DNA of 64,000 bases, taken from contig CM019719.1 of NCBI GenBank assembly GCA_009760885.1, positions 37,784,584 to 37,848,583 on the forward strand. Direction: 5' to 3'. This document shows, one piece after another, positions 1 through 12,600 of the stretch. The position numbers were made by a program, and so were the translations under genes. The notes beneath the pieces are model-generated. The model searched no databases. It was not told the DNA's origin and worked only from the letters and a program-made list of their open reading frames with translations. Every line of letters starts with the position of its first letter. The stretch's first letter is position 1. The stretch is from Achatina immaculata. Lineage: Eukaryota > Mollusca > Gastropoda > Stylommatophora > Achatinidae.

Positions 1-148
1 GACTAATTTTGCTATGTATGTTTGCTCCTTATGACAGTAACTTATAGTGCCAAAATATGATTAGGAAAACATATTTCTCAAATATTGATTAGTCACTTAG
101 AAAATGATAGGAACAGTGAATGGCATACACTAAAAAAAAGAAAAGGGT

Positions 149-167
149 GGGGGGGGGGGGGGGGGGG
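149..167. repeat. Poly-G run (19 G)
   Basis: Nineteen consecutive G on the plus strand, directly after an A-rich stretch. The matching run of 13 C lies at 541-553. Mononucleotide G runs this long are unusual in AT-rich DNA and are prone to assembly error. Confidence 0.95.
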
Positions 168-540
168 AAGAGAGCAGTTATAAGAGTTAAATTTTCAACA
201 CATTGTATATATTGATAAAGAACAAATAAGACAGGAAGAATTATAATGTAAATCTTCAAATTGTTGAAAATCACATACAAAACTTTCAGAGATATGACTG
301 AATATAAACCACACACAACCACTGCAGCATTTATAAATGTCCACTGATGTTCTTGGCCAAAGCAAAGTCCCTGTAGTGGGAATGGTCAGATTTTCAAACA
401 ACTGGCTGTACAAACTGGAAATCTTCATCATCTGCTGTAAAGCATGAGGGGCTTATTTTAGTTTTGTGCCAGGTATGTGGTTCTAGATAATGATATTCTA
501 TTACCTCCAAAGGATCCCTTGGACATCATCATCTTGGGCG

Positions 541-553
541 CCCCCCCCCCCCC
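541..553. repeat. Poly-C run (13 C)
   Basis: Thirteen consecutive C on the plus strand, in an otherwise AT-rich region. Confidence 0.95.
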
Positions 554-3500
554 AATTGGTCTTACAACACATCTTTTGCTATTACAGGCATGCAATGATA
601 ACTAGTTGTGCTGCATTCTGATGAGGTGATGAAACCACTTATCTTTCACCTCTTGAGTATTTTTGCTGTGGTACTTATTTTTCTGACAATTCTCCTATGT
701 CATAAAGCATGACTGGCAACTCTTCTGAGACATCACATTGTGCAGATGTACTTGTGTGAGTAAATATGCTGCTTATTTATGCACTTTATCTCTGTGAATA
801 CAAGTGGATATTTCAGCAAAGGAGGCAGCTAGTATGTTACTGTGTTGGCTTTTTGGCATCTGCTTTTGATTGGCCTATTTTATCATCTATTGTGAATGTT
901 TCTACTGTATTTAAATGCAGCAACTTAATTTTAATAATCAAGTGCTGACATGGATTTTTAGCAATTTTGATGCTCTGACTGCATGCTTTTGTTTCTGTTT
1001 TGCATTCACAGATCTCCATGCTAAATTTCTTACACACAGTGAGTGAAGTTGCAGCTCGTCATTGTAGAACAAGCATTTCCATTGATTGAAAAACTAAATC
1101 ACACATGCTTGGTTTGGAAAAGATATTTGTATTTTAACAGCGTAATAAAAATTAGACATAAAAATTACAGTATTTACTAACCACTTCATCTAGAGGCATT
1201 TCACACTTAAACTCATTGTGAGGCTGATATTATAGCAGCACTCATCTTCAGGTGCGAAAATAACATACAGCAGTTTTAATATTGATGTAATCATAATGAA
1301 TGTAAAAGACAGTTACTTTGAAATCAGGCAAGATGTAAAACCAAATATATCTTGGGAGTTTGGGAGTTGCAGGACATACATAGCTCTCATAATATGAAGT
1401 TGTTGACACTGCTTTTGCTAATTATTTGTTCTTTTAAGTGCAATGTTTGACCAGTTCATCTTCATTTCCACACATCTCATAGCATCATTCTTCCAGTTTG
1501 TCCTTGCAAATCCTTTCTTTTATTTCTTGTGTTTTCTTGATAGTGTCTTTGGGAGAAAGATTATCAGATAATTCAAAGGTCTCTGACAATGATAATATTT
1601 TGCACTTTTGCTTAGCTACAATAATGAAATACCAATTGAGGGAACACTTTTTTTTGTAAGTTTCTTGCCTTGTTTATTCTGAACAAATATCTCATTTACA
1701 AAAACAAACTCCAAAAAAAAAAAAAAGGAATGATGGCATTCTCACAAATGAACTATGCTGATATTCTAAATTATGAAATTAAGAGAACTAAATGATTATT
1801 TACACTGACAGAGTTTAGGTGAAATACAGTAACAGGAGTGAGGCAAACAACCTTTCACCATGATCAGAAAGTGTGATGGCAGTATTTTTGGCAAACTAGT
1901 TTGAGAGACCCATGTGATAAATACCACTGAACTGAAACTAGAAGCACTGCTTAACTTTAAAAAATGTACTTTAAAGAAAGTATTTTAAAAAGTGCTAATA
2001 AAGCTGTGGTTTAAAAACGTTTTACTGATGGAGTACCAGATCAAAACATTTTACGATGTGAAATAACATAACTTATTTATTCAACTATTACACACACACA
2101 CACACATATATAGGACTGTTATTTCCTGGCATTGTACATATCTTTGCGAAAAACTATCAATTTAATGATAAATTTATCTACTGTCAATAGTATAATTCCA
2201 AAAGTGTACAGAACACATGCACATACACCAAAGTGACTGACTATTATGTGTTACACTTATGTGCTTTTCACTCTACAAACAAGTAGAACAGGTCAGTTGC
2301 CTCAGTTTAAGTAGAGCATCACTAATAAAATACATATTACTGGAACATTTTCACTTAAACTAATAAAAGAACATGCAGTACAAAAACCTGACTGGAGCTG
2401 CCAGTGAAGTATTTTTAGCTGTACCTGTTGCCACAGTATTCTGATGATATGGGAAATATTTCACCACCATTCTTAAAACATCCAAGTCTGTCACAAACAC
2501 CTATTTGCTAGCAAGAATTTTACCCCTTTACTGTGTGTGGTTTTACATACATTTGTTATTGGATAACTAACAATTTTTATAAGAGTTCAAAGATGGAGGT
2601 CAGTTCTGTGTGCCAAGCTATTGAGCTTAGTGCTAAGCACCACTGTGAACTTCGCATAGACAGCACTGATGATTCTTTGTTATGTCTAACTGGCCAGTGG
2701 TGAGCTGTGATGGTCTTTGCGTGTCTTGGTTTGGCTTGGTGCCTTAGCTATGGAGTTATCTTGAGAGCAGCACCGACTAGTTTTGCATTTGGACAGCTGT
2801 TCCTAAAATGGCATCCTCATCTGGTGGTTCATCAGCAAGGACTGATGCAAAGAACTATTGGTGAACAATCTGTGCCACATTCACTGGGCCAGGTGGTGCA
2901 GTGATACCGAGAACCTAATACTGAATAACAGTTTTTATAATCTTGCTTCTTTATACACATTAGGAGCGCATTATATAGTGAACTTGAAGAACCAAGTTTA
3001 TTTTATCTAAAAGATGACATCCATTATGCTCATCAACAATATAAATGTTACAGAAGTAGGGAGTCTGGATTCGTTTTTCTTTAAACAATTCGGCATGTTC
3101 TATTCTGTTTTTAAAGGGTGATTCAGTCATGGGTTCTAATTGGCTCAAATGTAAAGTTATTTTTTTCAGCAATTTTCACACGTGCTTTGAGAACTGCAGC
3201 ATGTAGCCACATCATCTAAAAAAGTGATATGAGCTTCTGAGTTCATGGAAAGATTATGGTTATGTAGTATTGAACACAGTATTTGAATTTATTCCAGACA
3301 TTATCACAAAAAACTTCAGAAAGTTCTTAGAAGCAAGTCAGAATTCTGCCTCCACAAGTTCTTGCTGACAGCATAATTTTTGTGGATATGATTAAGCAAA
3401 AACAAGAAGTGTAGCTGGCATAATGCATTCTTGGAGGAACATTCTGACCTTCACACAATTAATAGCTCTGTCATGTTATTACTCCAACTACAGTTTGTGT

Positions 3501-3699
3501 TAAAACAAATGAACCAGCTCAAAGAAAAAAACGGGATTCTTGTCAAATATTCAATTACAGCTTGTTCTACCTTCAAGAAAAAACCCCACAAAGTTAAGCA
3601 GCTAGCAAAGATAAATAAGAAAATTACTATACCAATTCTCAGAACATGATATGAACACTCTCACAGTAAAGCAAGTAACAACACATTCAAGTGCTTAAC

Positions 3700-6600
3700 T
3701 CAAAAAGCCATGTAGTCATTACCCATTCCATCACCATATCCTCCACCCACATTTCCTGAGGAAGAGAATAAAGCAGTAAATATTTTTTTAAATATATAAA
3801 AAAGCAAATACTCGTTCAGGCATTATACTTTTCTAATGTTAATGAAATAAAATATATAAAAAAGTTCTTAAAAAAAAGGCATACATTTTAGATCAAGCCT
3901 TCATGTTGGCCTCTGCTTTTCATGACTCCAAACAATGGTTATAACTGACATATTGTTTGGTGAAAATTATTATTCCAGCCTTAGTATGTTTACTAAAGAA
4001 GAAATGGACAAAGCACTCTGAAAGGAATGTTTCACTGCAAAAAGAAAGTAAATAAGAGAACTTACGACTACCTGAATTTCGAAAGCCATTTCCAAATAAA
4101 CTGCCTCCATCTTGGTCGTATCCACTTTGGTTTGCACCAAAGCCTAGACTGGACCTGCTGGCATATCCTCCACTAAACCTGCTGTTACCACCTCCATATC
4201 TAAGTTCCATGTCATCATCACGCAGATTTCTTGCCCCCATGTTTCTACCACCATAAGAATTTCCAAAACTCCCATAGCTGCCACCACTACCTGAAGCAGA
4301 GCGTACGTCTGGCTCTGAATTCAAGAACAGCTCAATGTATCGATATTCTGTAAAAAAAAACCAAAAAAACCTGTAAATGAAGTATTTTTAAAAAAAGATA
4401 ACTGATAAGATGCACAATGTAAAGTAAATTGTCCGATGTTTAAATGACATCATAATGATCTTGATCTACTGACTCAGCCTACTGTGACCAGTGCAGAGCC
4501 AAAAAAAAAATTGATTACTTGCTCCTCTTTACAGAGCTGGTAGGAGGCACCATTTTTTCTAGTGAGGAATGTTCTTTTGCCCTTTTTTCTTGTAGGCTAG
4601 TTTAACCAATGATTTAGCCTCCTCATTTATCAAGCTTGTATCTGTTCAGAGTGAACCAAATAAGTAGACTCTTCTGCAGAAGACTGGATGAACTTGATGG
4701 ACCTGTTACTAGGAGCACAGCAAAGAGGTGGGATATGGTGATGACCAGGTCTATTTTTAATCCACTGGCAACTAAAACATCTCTTTAATGTCAGCATGAG
4801 ATTGTTGTGAAATGTATTTGAAATATTTCATACAAGAGAGTTCTTTTTTTTTTTCAGATACTGTATATATGTATGTCACAAACATATAAGTGCTTACACA
4901 CAAACATATCAACTTTCTTGTGTGATCAGGTATGTCTAATACAGACAATGCCCCTGCAGGGGCAGAGTGCAGACTCTAGAACATATTCTCCAAGAGTCCA
5001 ATTTTTACAGATCTACACAACCAGACATGGCCACAGGGATTGTACCTAAGGCAGAAGCTGTGGGGCTGTTGGGAAGACCTGGACTTCATCCTGGCGACTG
5101 GCCTTCTGATTCAGCATGACCAAGAACTTGAATGTCACAGAAGAATAATATATGTCTATTTTATGTAGTCCTTGACATTTATAATTAGATCATTTCCCAT
5201 TCTTTTCCTGTGCCAGTTGGTAAACTCTTCTAGATATTTATTTTCAGTTTTCTTTTTGCCTTGAATGTTCAGTGTTCGTCAGTTATGCTGTCTTCATATA
5301 TTTCTTTTTAAATTAACTGTTGACAATTACTCACGCATATTGCTCTTATGTTTCTTCATGGCCTCAAGAGCTTCTTGATGTGTAGCAAAGTCCACATTGG
5401 CCTCTCCAGTTGGTCTCCCATTATCTCCAAACTCAAATTCACATCTCACTGGCTGGAGGGGGGAAAAAAACTGCAAGAAAAGATATCCACATAATTGAAC
5501 ATGGTGACGCTCAAACAAATTCAGAAACTATAACGTGACAACAATATAGCCAAGACCTATTAAGATCATATAAAAGTAATGAATTTAGCCATCAGCATGC
5601 AGTTATTATTGCTCCAGTTAGTGTGACTTGGACTGTGCTGCAATCTATCCAATAACACTGCAATAACACTGCACTATTTTACCAATGTAAAACAACACAC
5701 AGCTGACATACCATACAAACCATAGCTGACCAAGGCCCTGTCCTACCTCTTCACTAGTATCTCCAGTAACAGGCCTAACCTGGTTAATGGGGCAGGGATG
5801 GCCATAGTTCCTATGGTGGTGGAGTCTGCTAAAGAGGTACTGCACACCCCTACTTTCTAGTTGCACTCGGGGACTGAAAAAAAATAGTTGCTATGACCCA
5901 TTCCCACACTGATACGATAGCATACCTACTGCATTGGCTGAAAAGAACATCAGCTTGCAGTTTCAGGGAAATTGAAGAATAAGATTAATGTAAATGACTT
6001 ATCATAATGTATTAAATACAAGTTTTGAACATTCCAGAAATTAAACATAAATTAAAACCCAACATCTGAATTGTTTTGTTGCACCATTAAAGTGATTTGT
6101 AATAAGAAGGGTCTTTTTCTTCTTCATTCGCTTCTACCACCAAGACCTCCCTGTGATCCTACTGAATTTACGCCTGTGGTACTCGATAGGTCCCGTGGTC
6201 CCCAAAAGGACCACACAAGATCCCCAAGAGGACCACAAGAGGTTCACAGTATCGCACAGTTTGAGCCTGTACTCTTGGTGGGTCTCAGAAGCGGGATTGC
6301 GTGACACCGTGGTTTTCGTTGCACCAGTTTGACATAGAGGAGTTTCTCACTGGAAAACCTCGACATGTTTTGAGATACCCGTGTATCACCGCCGGATGAG
6401 AGGTGGTTGCCCTTCCATTCCGGCGTTGGACTTTCTCACAGGAAAACAGTATGATTAGGATACGCATGCATCCCCGCCGGGTGAGAAGTGATTGCCTGTC
6501 TAGACTGCCCTGGTCCAGTGTCTCCGATTTCAGCATTTTGTGGTCGTGGCGCTACTCTTCCTAGTTGTGACGGAGGTTTTGTCCAGGAGGATGAATCCTC

Positions 6601-9600
6601 GCCACTAGTGATTTCCGCCCTGCATTGAGCCAGTTTAGGCATATTATCCCAGTATGGGCGTGTTTAGGACATGACTGACCTCTAGAGCAGAGGTACCGTA
6701 ACATGCGTAGCCATCAAGTTTCACCCCTGGTGTAAGCCGTTTTAGGCATATTTCACCAGTATGGGTGTATATCGGATGTGACCGACCTCTAGAGCAGAGG
6801 TACCGTGACATGCATAGCCATCAAGTTTCACCCCTGGTGTAAGCTGGTTTAGGCACATTTCACCAGTATGGGTGCATTTAGGACATGGCCAGCCTTTAGA
6901 GCAGAGGCACCGTGGTATGAGTAGCTCTTGTCGCAATACTACTGGACATACTGATTAAACTTCACTTTATCCTTTCCATCACATTTTCACATCGGTGCCA
7001 CACAGCAACCCTAATTGCTTTTCTGCATTTTCTTCATTGGCCGGGAGGAGCTTCTCTCCATGCACGGAATCCAAAGAATCTCGCCAGCAGTGTTAAGAGG
7101 GGTCTAACACAAAAAAAAAAAGTAAGGTCTCTATTATAGCAGACTTTAATTATTCCCTAATGGAAAAGCAACAGCGCAAGTGATGTTTGTTTCAAGTATG
7201 ATACTGCTTTGATAATTTTCTTCATCTTATCTTCCCATTTGTCTCACATCAAAATGTGACAAACAAAAGACATTAGAGGCTGAATAATAGCTGATGAGGT
7301 CACTTTAAACGATGCAATTAAACTGTGCAGCAATCCCTACATCAAACACATCCTGCTCCACTGCTTGGTAAGGCAGGCCTCTCATATGTACTGAATGTCC
7401 CGTTCTGCTAACATAATGGTCACCATGATGCATATTATGCCGATCCATCATTCCCAAGGGCATCCCTTGTCCACCACGCAGAGGTCCAATGTCTCCACGG
7501 CGATTGCGGAATCCAAAGGCCATACCAAGATCATACCCATAGTCATCATATTCGTCCTCGTAGTAACCTGAAAAAAAAAAAACAAAAAAGTGCATTAACA
7601 CATGTTAATTATGCCCGATTTTTTACAAAGACATAAATTATTAACTGGGTATATATTTCAAGATTTATTTCTTACAAATAACACGGGTTTTTTTTTTTTG
7701 TGCATGCATGTACATGTGTATGTGTGCTACCATCTTATTCTTCCAGTCGAGTGATGAAGTAGGTGTGTATGATTAGCTTAAAAAAAATTGTAAAGCACTT
7801 TTAAATGTTTAAAAAAAAAAATAGTAAGGCAAAGATCATGTTGTGAATCACAAAATCCCCTCAGATCAGCAACTGCCTAGCCACAGAAAGACAAAACAAG
7901 CCTCATTAGGTATTATTTGTTATATTCCTCTAGTGTATTTTTGTAAGAGAGTATTGCAATCGTTATCATGATAATGTGAAAAGTTAAATCTTAGGTAGGA
8001 TATTCATTTAACTATTCTCGTGTCCAGAAAAAAAAAACACGGATGTTCCTGTCAGTGTCGCACAAAAAGCGCGGGTCTTGATCTGTATAGGGGGTATAGT
8101 TGTAAAAAGGAATGTACTTCCATGTACTTATTATGTTTCAAAATATAACTAAATGTATGAAGATTTCCTAAATGTAATTTAGGAAAAAAAGAAGTAATGT
8201 GATCTTCTTCTTCTTCTTCGTTCGCAAGAAGTAATGTGATGTTTTTAGACAATGATTGTGCCCAGCTCACCATCGGCTAGGTCTAGATCTACACTATTTA
8301 CCATCTGAGATGTCTAGATCTACTTGTCGGTATTGTATTGTGATTCTATGTTGCATTCTCACTAAATTAATGTCTGAAATAACCTCCTAACTACTTATCC
8401 AGTCATCTAATATGTCTAGATCTACTTGGGATACATTCAAGAGCAGTGGTCTTGTCACCATGTCGGAAAACCGGAAGCGACACTATAGCGACGAAAGGCA
8501 CGGGAAGGGTTAAACATTATGCAGATGACTCGATGTATACATACAATTATTTTTAAGTAAACCCATATTTGTGGACTCTGACATTAATGTGTGTTTAAAA
8601 ATGTAAACTTCAATGATATTTTAAGAAAATACTGATAAAAATTGGAGTTTCAATTTGTTAATCTAAAAGAATTAAAGAAATGCTAACAAAATAATGGTAA
8701 AATGTACCTTTCAAGTTTCGCCCTCGACCTCTGCCGTAGGCCATGCTCATCAATGACATACCCAAACTATATCGATCACCTCTGTCATAGGGTCCAGGTC
8801 TTGGCGGCAACCCTCCAGCCATCAAAGGACGAATGCCGCTTCTAATGCTATCTGTAGCAAGTGCTTCTGACATGCTACTCTTGAAAATCTCAATATACCT
8901 GAAAGAAAAGTTACTTTCTGAATTTGTGCCACTGAAACAACTTATTGCACATGACTTTTGAGTGAAATAACTGACAAACCACATGCCACAATTCTTAGAT
9001 ATAATGAGTACAGTTAGAAATGAAAAATATGTTGGATTGCATATGTATGTGTAAAAAAAAAGCAAGGTGTGAGATTCTCTTCAGTAACTGAACGGACAGG
9101 ATATGAATCAATTTTACAAGATTTAAGCTATTTATCTTGACATTTTTTTTTTTCAGATTTACTAATTTAACAACTTCTGACAAAATAGCCTGCCTTCTTA
9201 GTCCTACTAAATTTTCATGGAACAGTTACAAACTATACAAGCATCAATGGAATGTCCACATCAATATTTATTTTTAGAATTTTCTAAAATGTGTCCTATG
9301 TAATCGTGTCTTTGATATATGAAATCATGGGAAGTAATTACAGAAATAATTCTGTGCCTTTCATTAAGTGTCTATTACTGCACAATGGAAATGCTAGATA
9401 ATTACATGCATTTATTAGTATGTGGCAGAATATATACACACACATTTTTCTTTCTATGGACTACAGTTTTAGTAGCAAGTCCCATAATGCTTAACCTTTA
9501 AACTGTGACTTGTATCTGGGCAACTCATTTAGTGCCAGTGTGGAATGGACAAATAATTTTCTCAATGCAGTAGTTAAAAGATGTGAATTTCAGAGAAAAA

Positions 9601-12600
9601 GCTTTGCTTAATTGTATACAAAAGTATACATATCAAAGATATGAAATTTCTTAATAAGACAGATAAATGTGAATATACTATGTATAATTTTTTTTAAAAT
9701 CTGCAAAGACATTAGCACTAGAAGTAATATGAGGAGAAAAGTTATCAACCTGACTCATATCCCAAAATCCAAGCACAATTTTGTCAGTGTAGCTGGACAG
9801 TGTTGCTTTATAATGTAAAGTGGCAATGTGCAGGATCACAGTGCACATTTTTTTACTTTTTTTTCAGATCCATGATTATATAGGACATAGTTTATCATGT
9901 CAATGAAATGTGCAGACATGTCCTATGAACACTCAGCAACTGATGACTGCTTTTCTTAACTGTTTGCACAATCTATTTCCACCTCCATTACTTTTATCTG
10001 TTTTGTTGCTCTTGTCTGGTCACAGTTCTGAGAGTTTGCTGACAATATGAATTTTGTAACACTATACTAACATATATTTATAAAAGATCATTGTGTTAAC
10101 ATATGTTTATGAAAGGTTACAATCCTAACTCTCTTCAGATTTCTGTTCTGTGCAACAGCATAACTTTGATAAAGATATTACTATGTTTCAGGTTCAGTAT
10201 TTTGAGACTGGAAGTCTAATTTTTATTCCAGAATTCAGTTTTATTTATCCTTCTTATATATTATAAAACAGTTAGGATTCATAATTTACAAAGTTTGGTG
10301 TACATATCACTTGGACAGAAAAACTGTTGTTAAGTGTACAACATTTGTGAAATAATTTCCTTTCTTCTTTTTGTTGTTGTTCTTCAATCATTCTCAGATG
10401 TCAACTTGTATACTTTTGAAGCAACTGGTGGTCAGCTGGAGTTAATGTACATGTACATCCTCACATAGCTTCTCTTAAACTGATACACACACTGGTCACA
10501 TCTGTTTTCTCTGCACCTCATTATGTTGGAACTCCTTTCAACTATTTTTCTCCTTTTTTAAAAATTTTTTTTTTCACACAAATCAGCTTTCAAATTTTTC
10601 TATGACATTCTCATTGTCAATATAAAAACATATGGTTTTAAGGATTAAAATGTCATTTTTTAAAAAATCACAATTTTTGCTGATTGAAACTGTCAACAAT
10701 GCAGCCTTGATCATGCAGTTAAATAATAACTTTTACAATAAAGATTTATATTTCTGCTCCACATACACAGTATTGTCTGGATAAGAGATTTAGCAATTAT
10801 TAATATAACTATGAAATTCTATTTCCCAGAAATTCCCTTTAAAACAGGTTAAAAATGCTCATGATCTTTATAGCACCGTTACTTAACCTGTTCACTTAAT
10901 TGAATGTATAAATAAGAATGTTTGTTCAATAAAATGTGGTCTTTGATTTATTATAAAACTCAGCCACAAGGAAATTTCACCAAACTACCAAAGACAATCA
11001 TTTCCATAATGATGAATAGTCACAAAATTAAAATACAAAAGTGAAGTTTTAAATTTATAACTTTATTTATATAACACTCAAAGGGAATTTCATGATTACA
11101 TGGTGTTGTGCTGATGAACCCAAGTCCATAACACAATGTCCATGAAACTGCAATAAGGATTACTTAAAATCACCAACCAATTTGGAAGATGCCTCAAAAA
11201 ACCCCACCTGTGACCTATCCTCTCTTTGTGTTTATCCAAAGCCCTCTCCGCTATTTCCGGTGATGCAAATTGAACAAATGCCTCCCCAGTGCTCCGCCCC
11301 TGACGATCTTCTGGGAGCATAATTCCATTTGGAACTATCTCCAACCCTACAACCCCCACCCGACCATTGAGCAAAGAGAAAAGCAAGCAACAAAATATAA
11401 GCAAGTTATAACATAGAAAATTATTCTTGATATCTAAAAAAAAACAAAACAAAATCCCAATCTATTTATAACTATATAAAAACAAAAATATATATGCAAG
11501 TTAATACATTACTTTCATACATTTTATAAAATAATTCAGTACAATGTCCACTAAACTCAATATAATTAATACATTCTGATTTAAAATTTATCTTACTTTA
11601 TTTAAAAAAACATATTCATGCCCAAATGAACTAAACAACCCTCCTACAAACCACTATTAAAACACAGACATTTACATACATATATTTTTTTTATGTCCAT
11701 GAACTTCTTTTTGTCCAGCAATGAAAAGCTATCAGCAAGTATAAGTTAACAGATACATATTACTCAAACACAACTAATAAATTCAATACCTGTAAAAAAC
11801 TGAGCTATCTCTTCCTTTGAGCAGCCAAAAGGCAAACCTCTTAATTTCACAACAGCATCTCCATTGCCTCTGTTGTGTGCACCACCAGATCCTGATCTTT
11901 TGATCATCCAGTCCATCTCTGATCTATCAGCTTTAAACACTAATGATAATTACAATGAACAATTACACAAAGCAGAGCAATACCCTTTCAAAATAACTTG
12001 AGTGGCTGATTTGTATGAAAAATGTAGACCTTAGTTCTGATTTTCAGCATACATTTCTGCTAACTTGTGATGTGACATTATCAATGTACAAGAACTTAGA
12101 AAAGAAATGACTGATATATCACTTTAATTTTGAAATTCACATGTATACATGTGCATGCATATGTGTGGTTAGTGCACTGGCTTATGTATGAAAAGTACAC
12201 TTTGGCTTGTCTTATCTTGCAGTTGGTACCCTCTGATTTCCAAGGCAATTTCTCCAATATCAATCTGTCAAGCTCTTAGTTTTATAAATAGGTTGGCTCA
12301 AGTGTAATTGTAGCTGCTAGGGGGTCTCCAGCCCTTGGCCTTCACACAGAAAACTGATTTTCTAAAACTGCACCCTTCTTGCTAGTTCACTCTTCTTTGT
12401 GATGTTCAGCTTATAATTATTACTACTGTCCAACAGTACTACCTTCATGGGACAGAAACTATTTTATAAAGCCCATATTCCACTCATAAACTAACCCTCT
12501 ATGTATCTGTTTCCAACAAACTCATTGTTCTGAGCAAGAGCATGTGTAACATCTTCCTCTGAGGCTAGCTCCACAAAGGCTTCTCCGCTAGGTCGTCCTT

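Larger units (their letters stand above)
1..3699. other. hnRNP H 3' UTR and downstream region
   Basis: AT-rich non-coding DNA. The proximal part is presumably hnRNP H 3' UTR (minus strand), but several TTTATT (AATAAA on the minus strand) occur and the cleavage site cannot be chosen. It holds a 19-G run at 149-167, a 13-C run at 541-553 and a short (CA)n at 2090-2106. No further gene is recognised. Confidence 0.5.

Noticed and set aside
89..322. 77-codon ORF through the poly-G run
   Set aside because: Low-complexity proline stretch from the homopolymer; no family resemblance.
619..640. CTGATGAG...GAAAC resembling a hammerhead ribozyme core
   Set aside because: No stem II pairs between the two core blocks and no flanking stems I or III are visible.
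3920..4324. 134-codon ORF on the minus strand as a separate protein
   Set aside because: It is hnRNP H exon 8 read past its splice donor into the intron.
6600..6950. Regular direct repeats that look like a CRISPR array
   Set aside because: Units are about 107 bp, diverged throughout, have no unique spacers, recur in other transposon copies, and the genome is an animal's.
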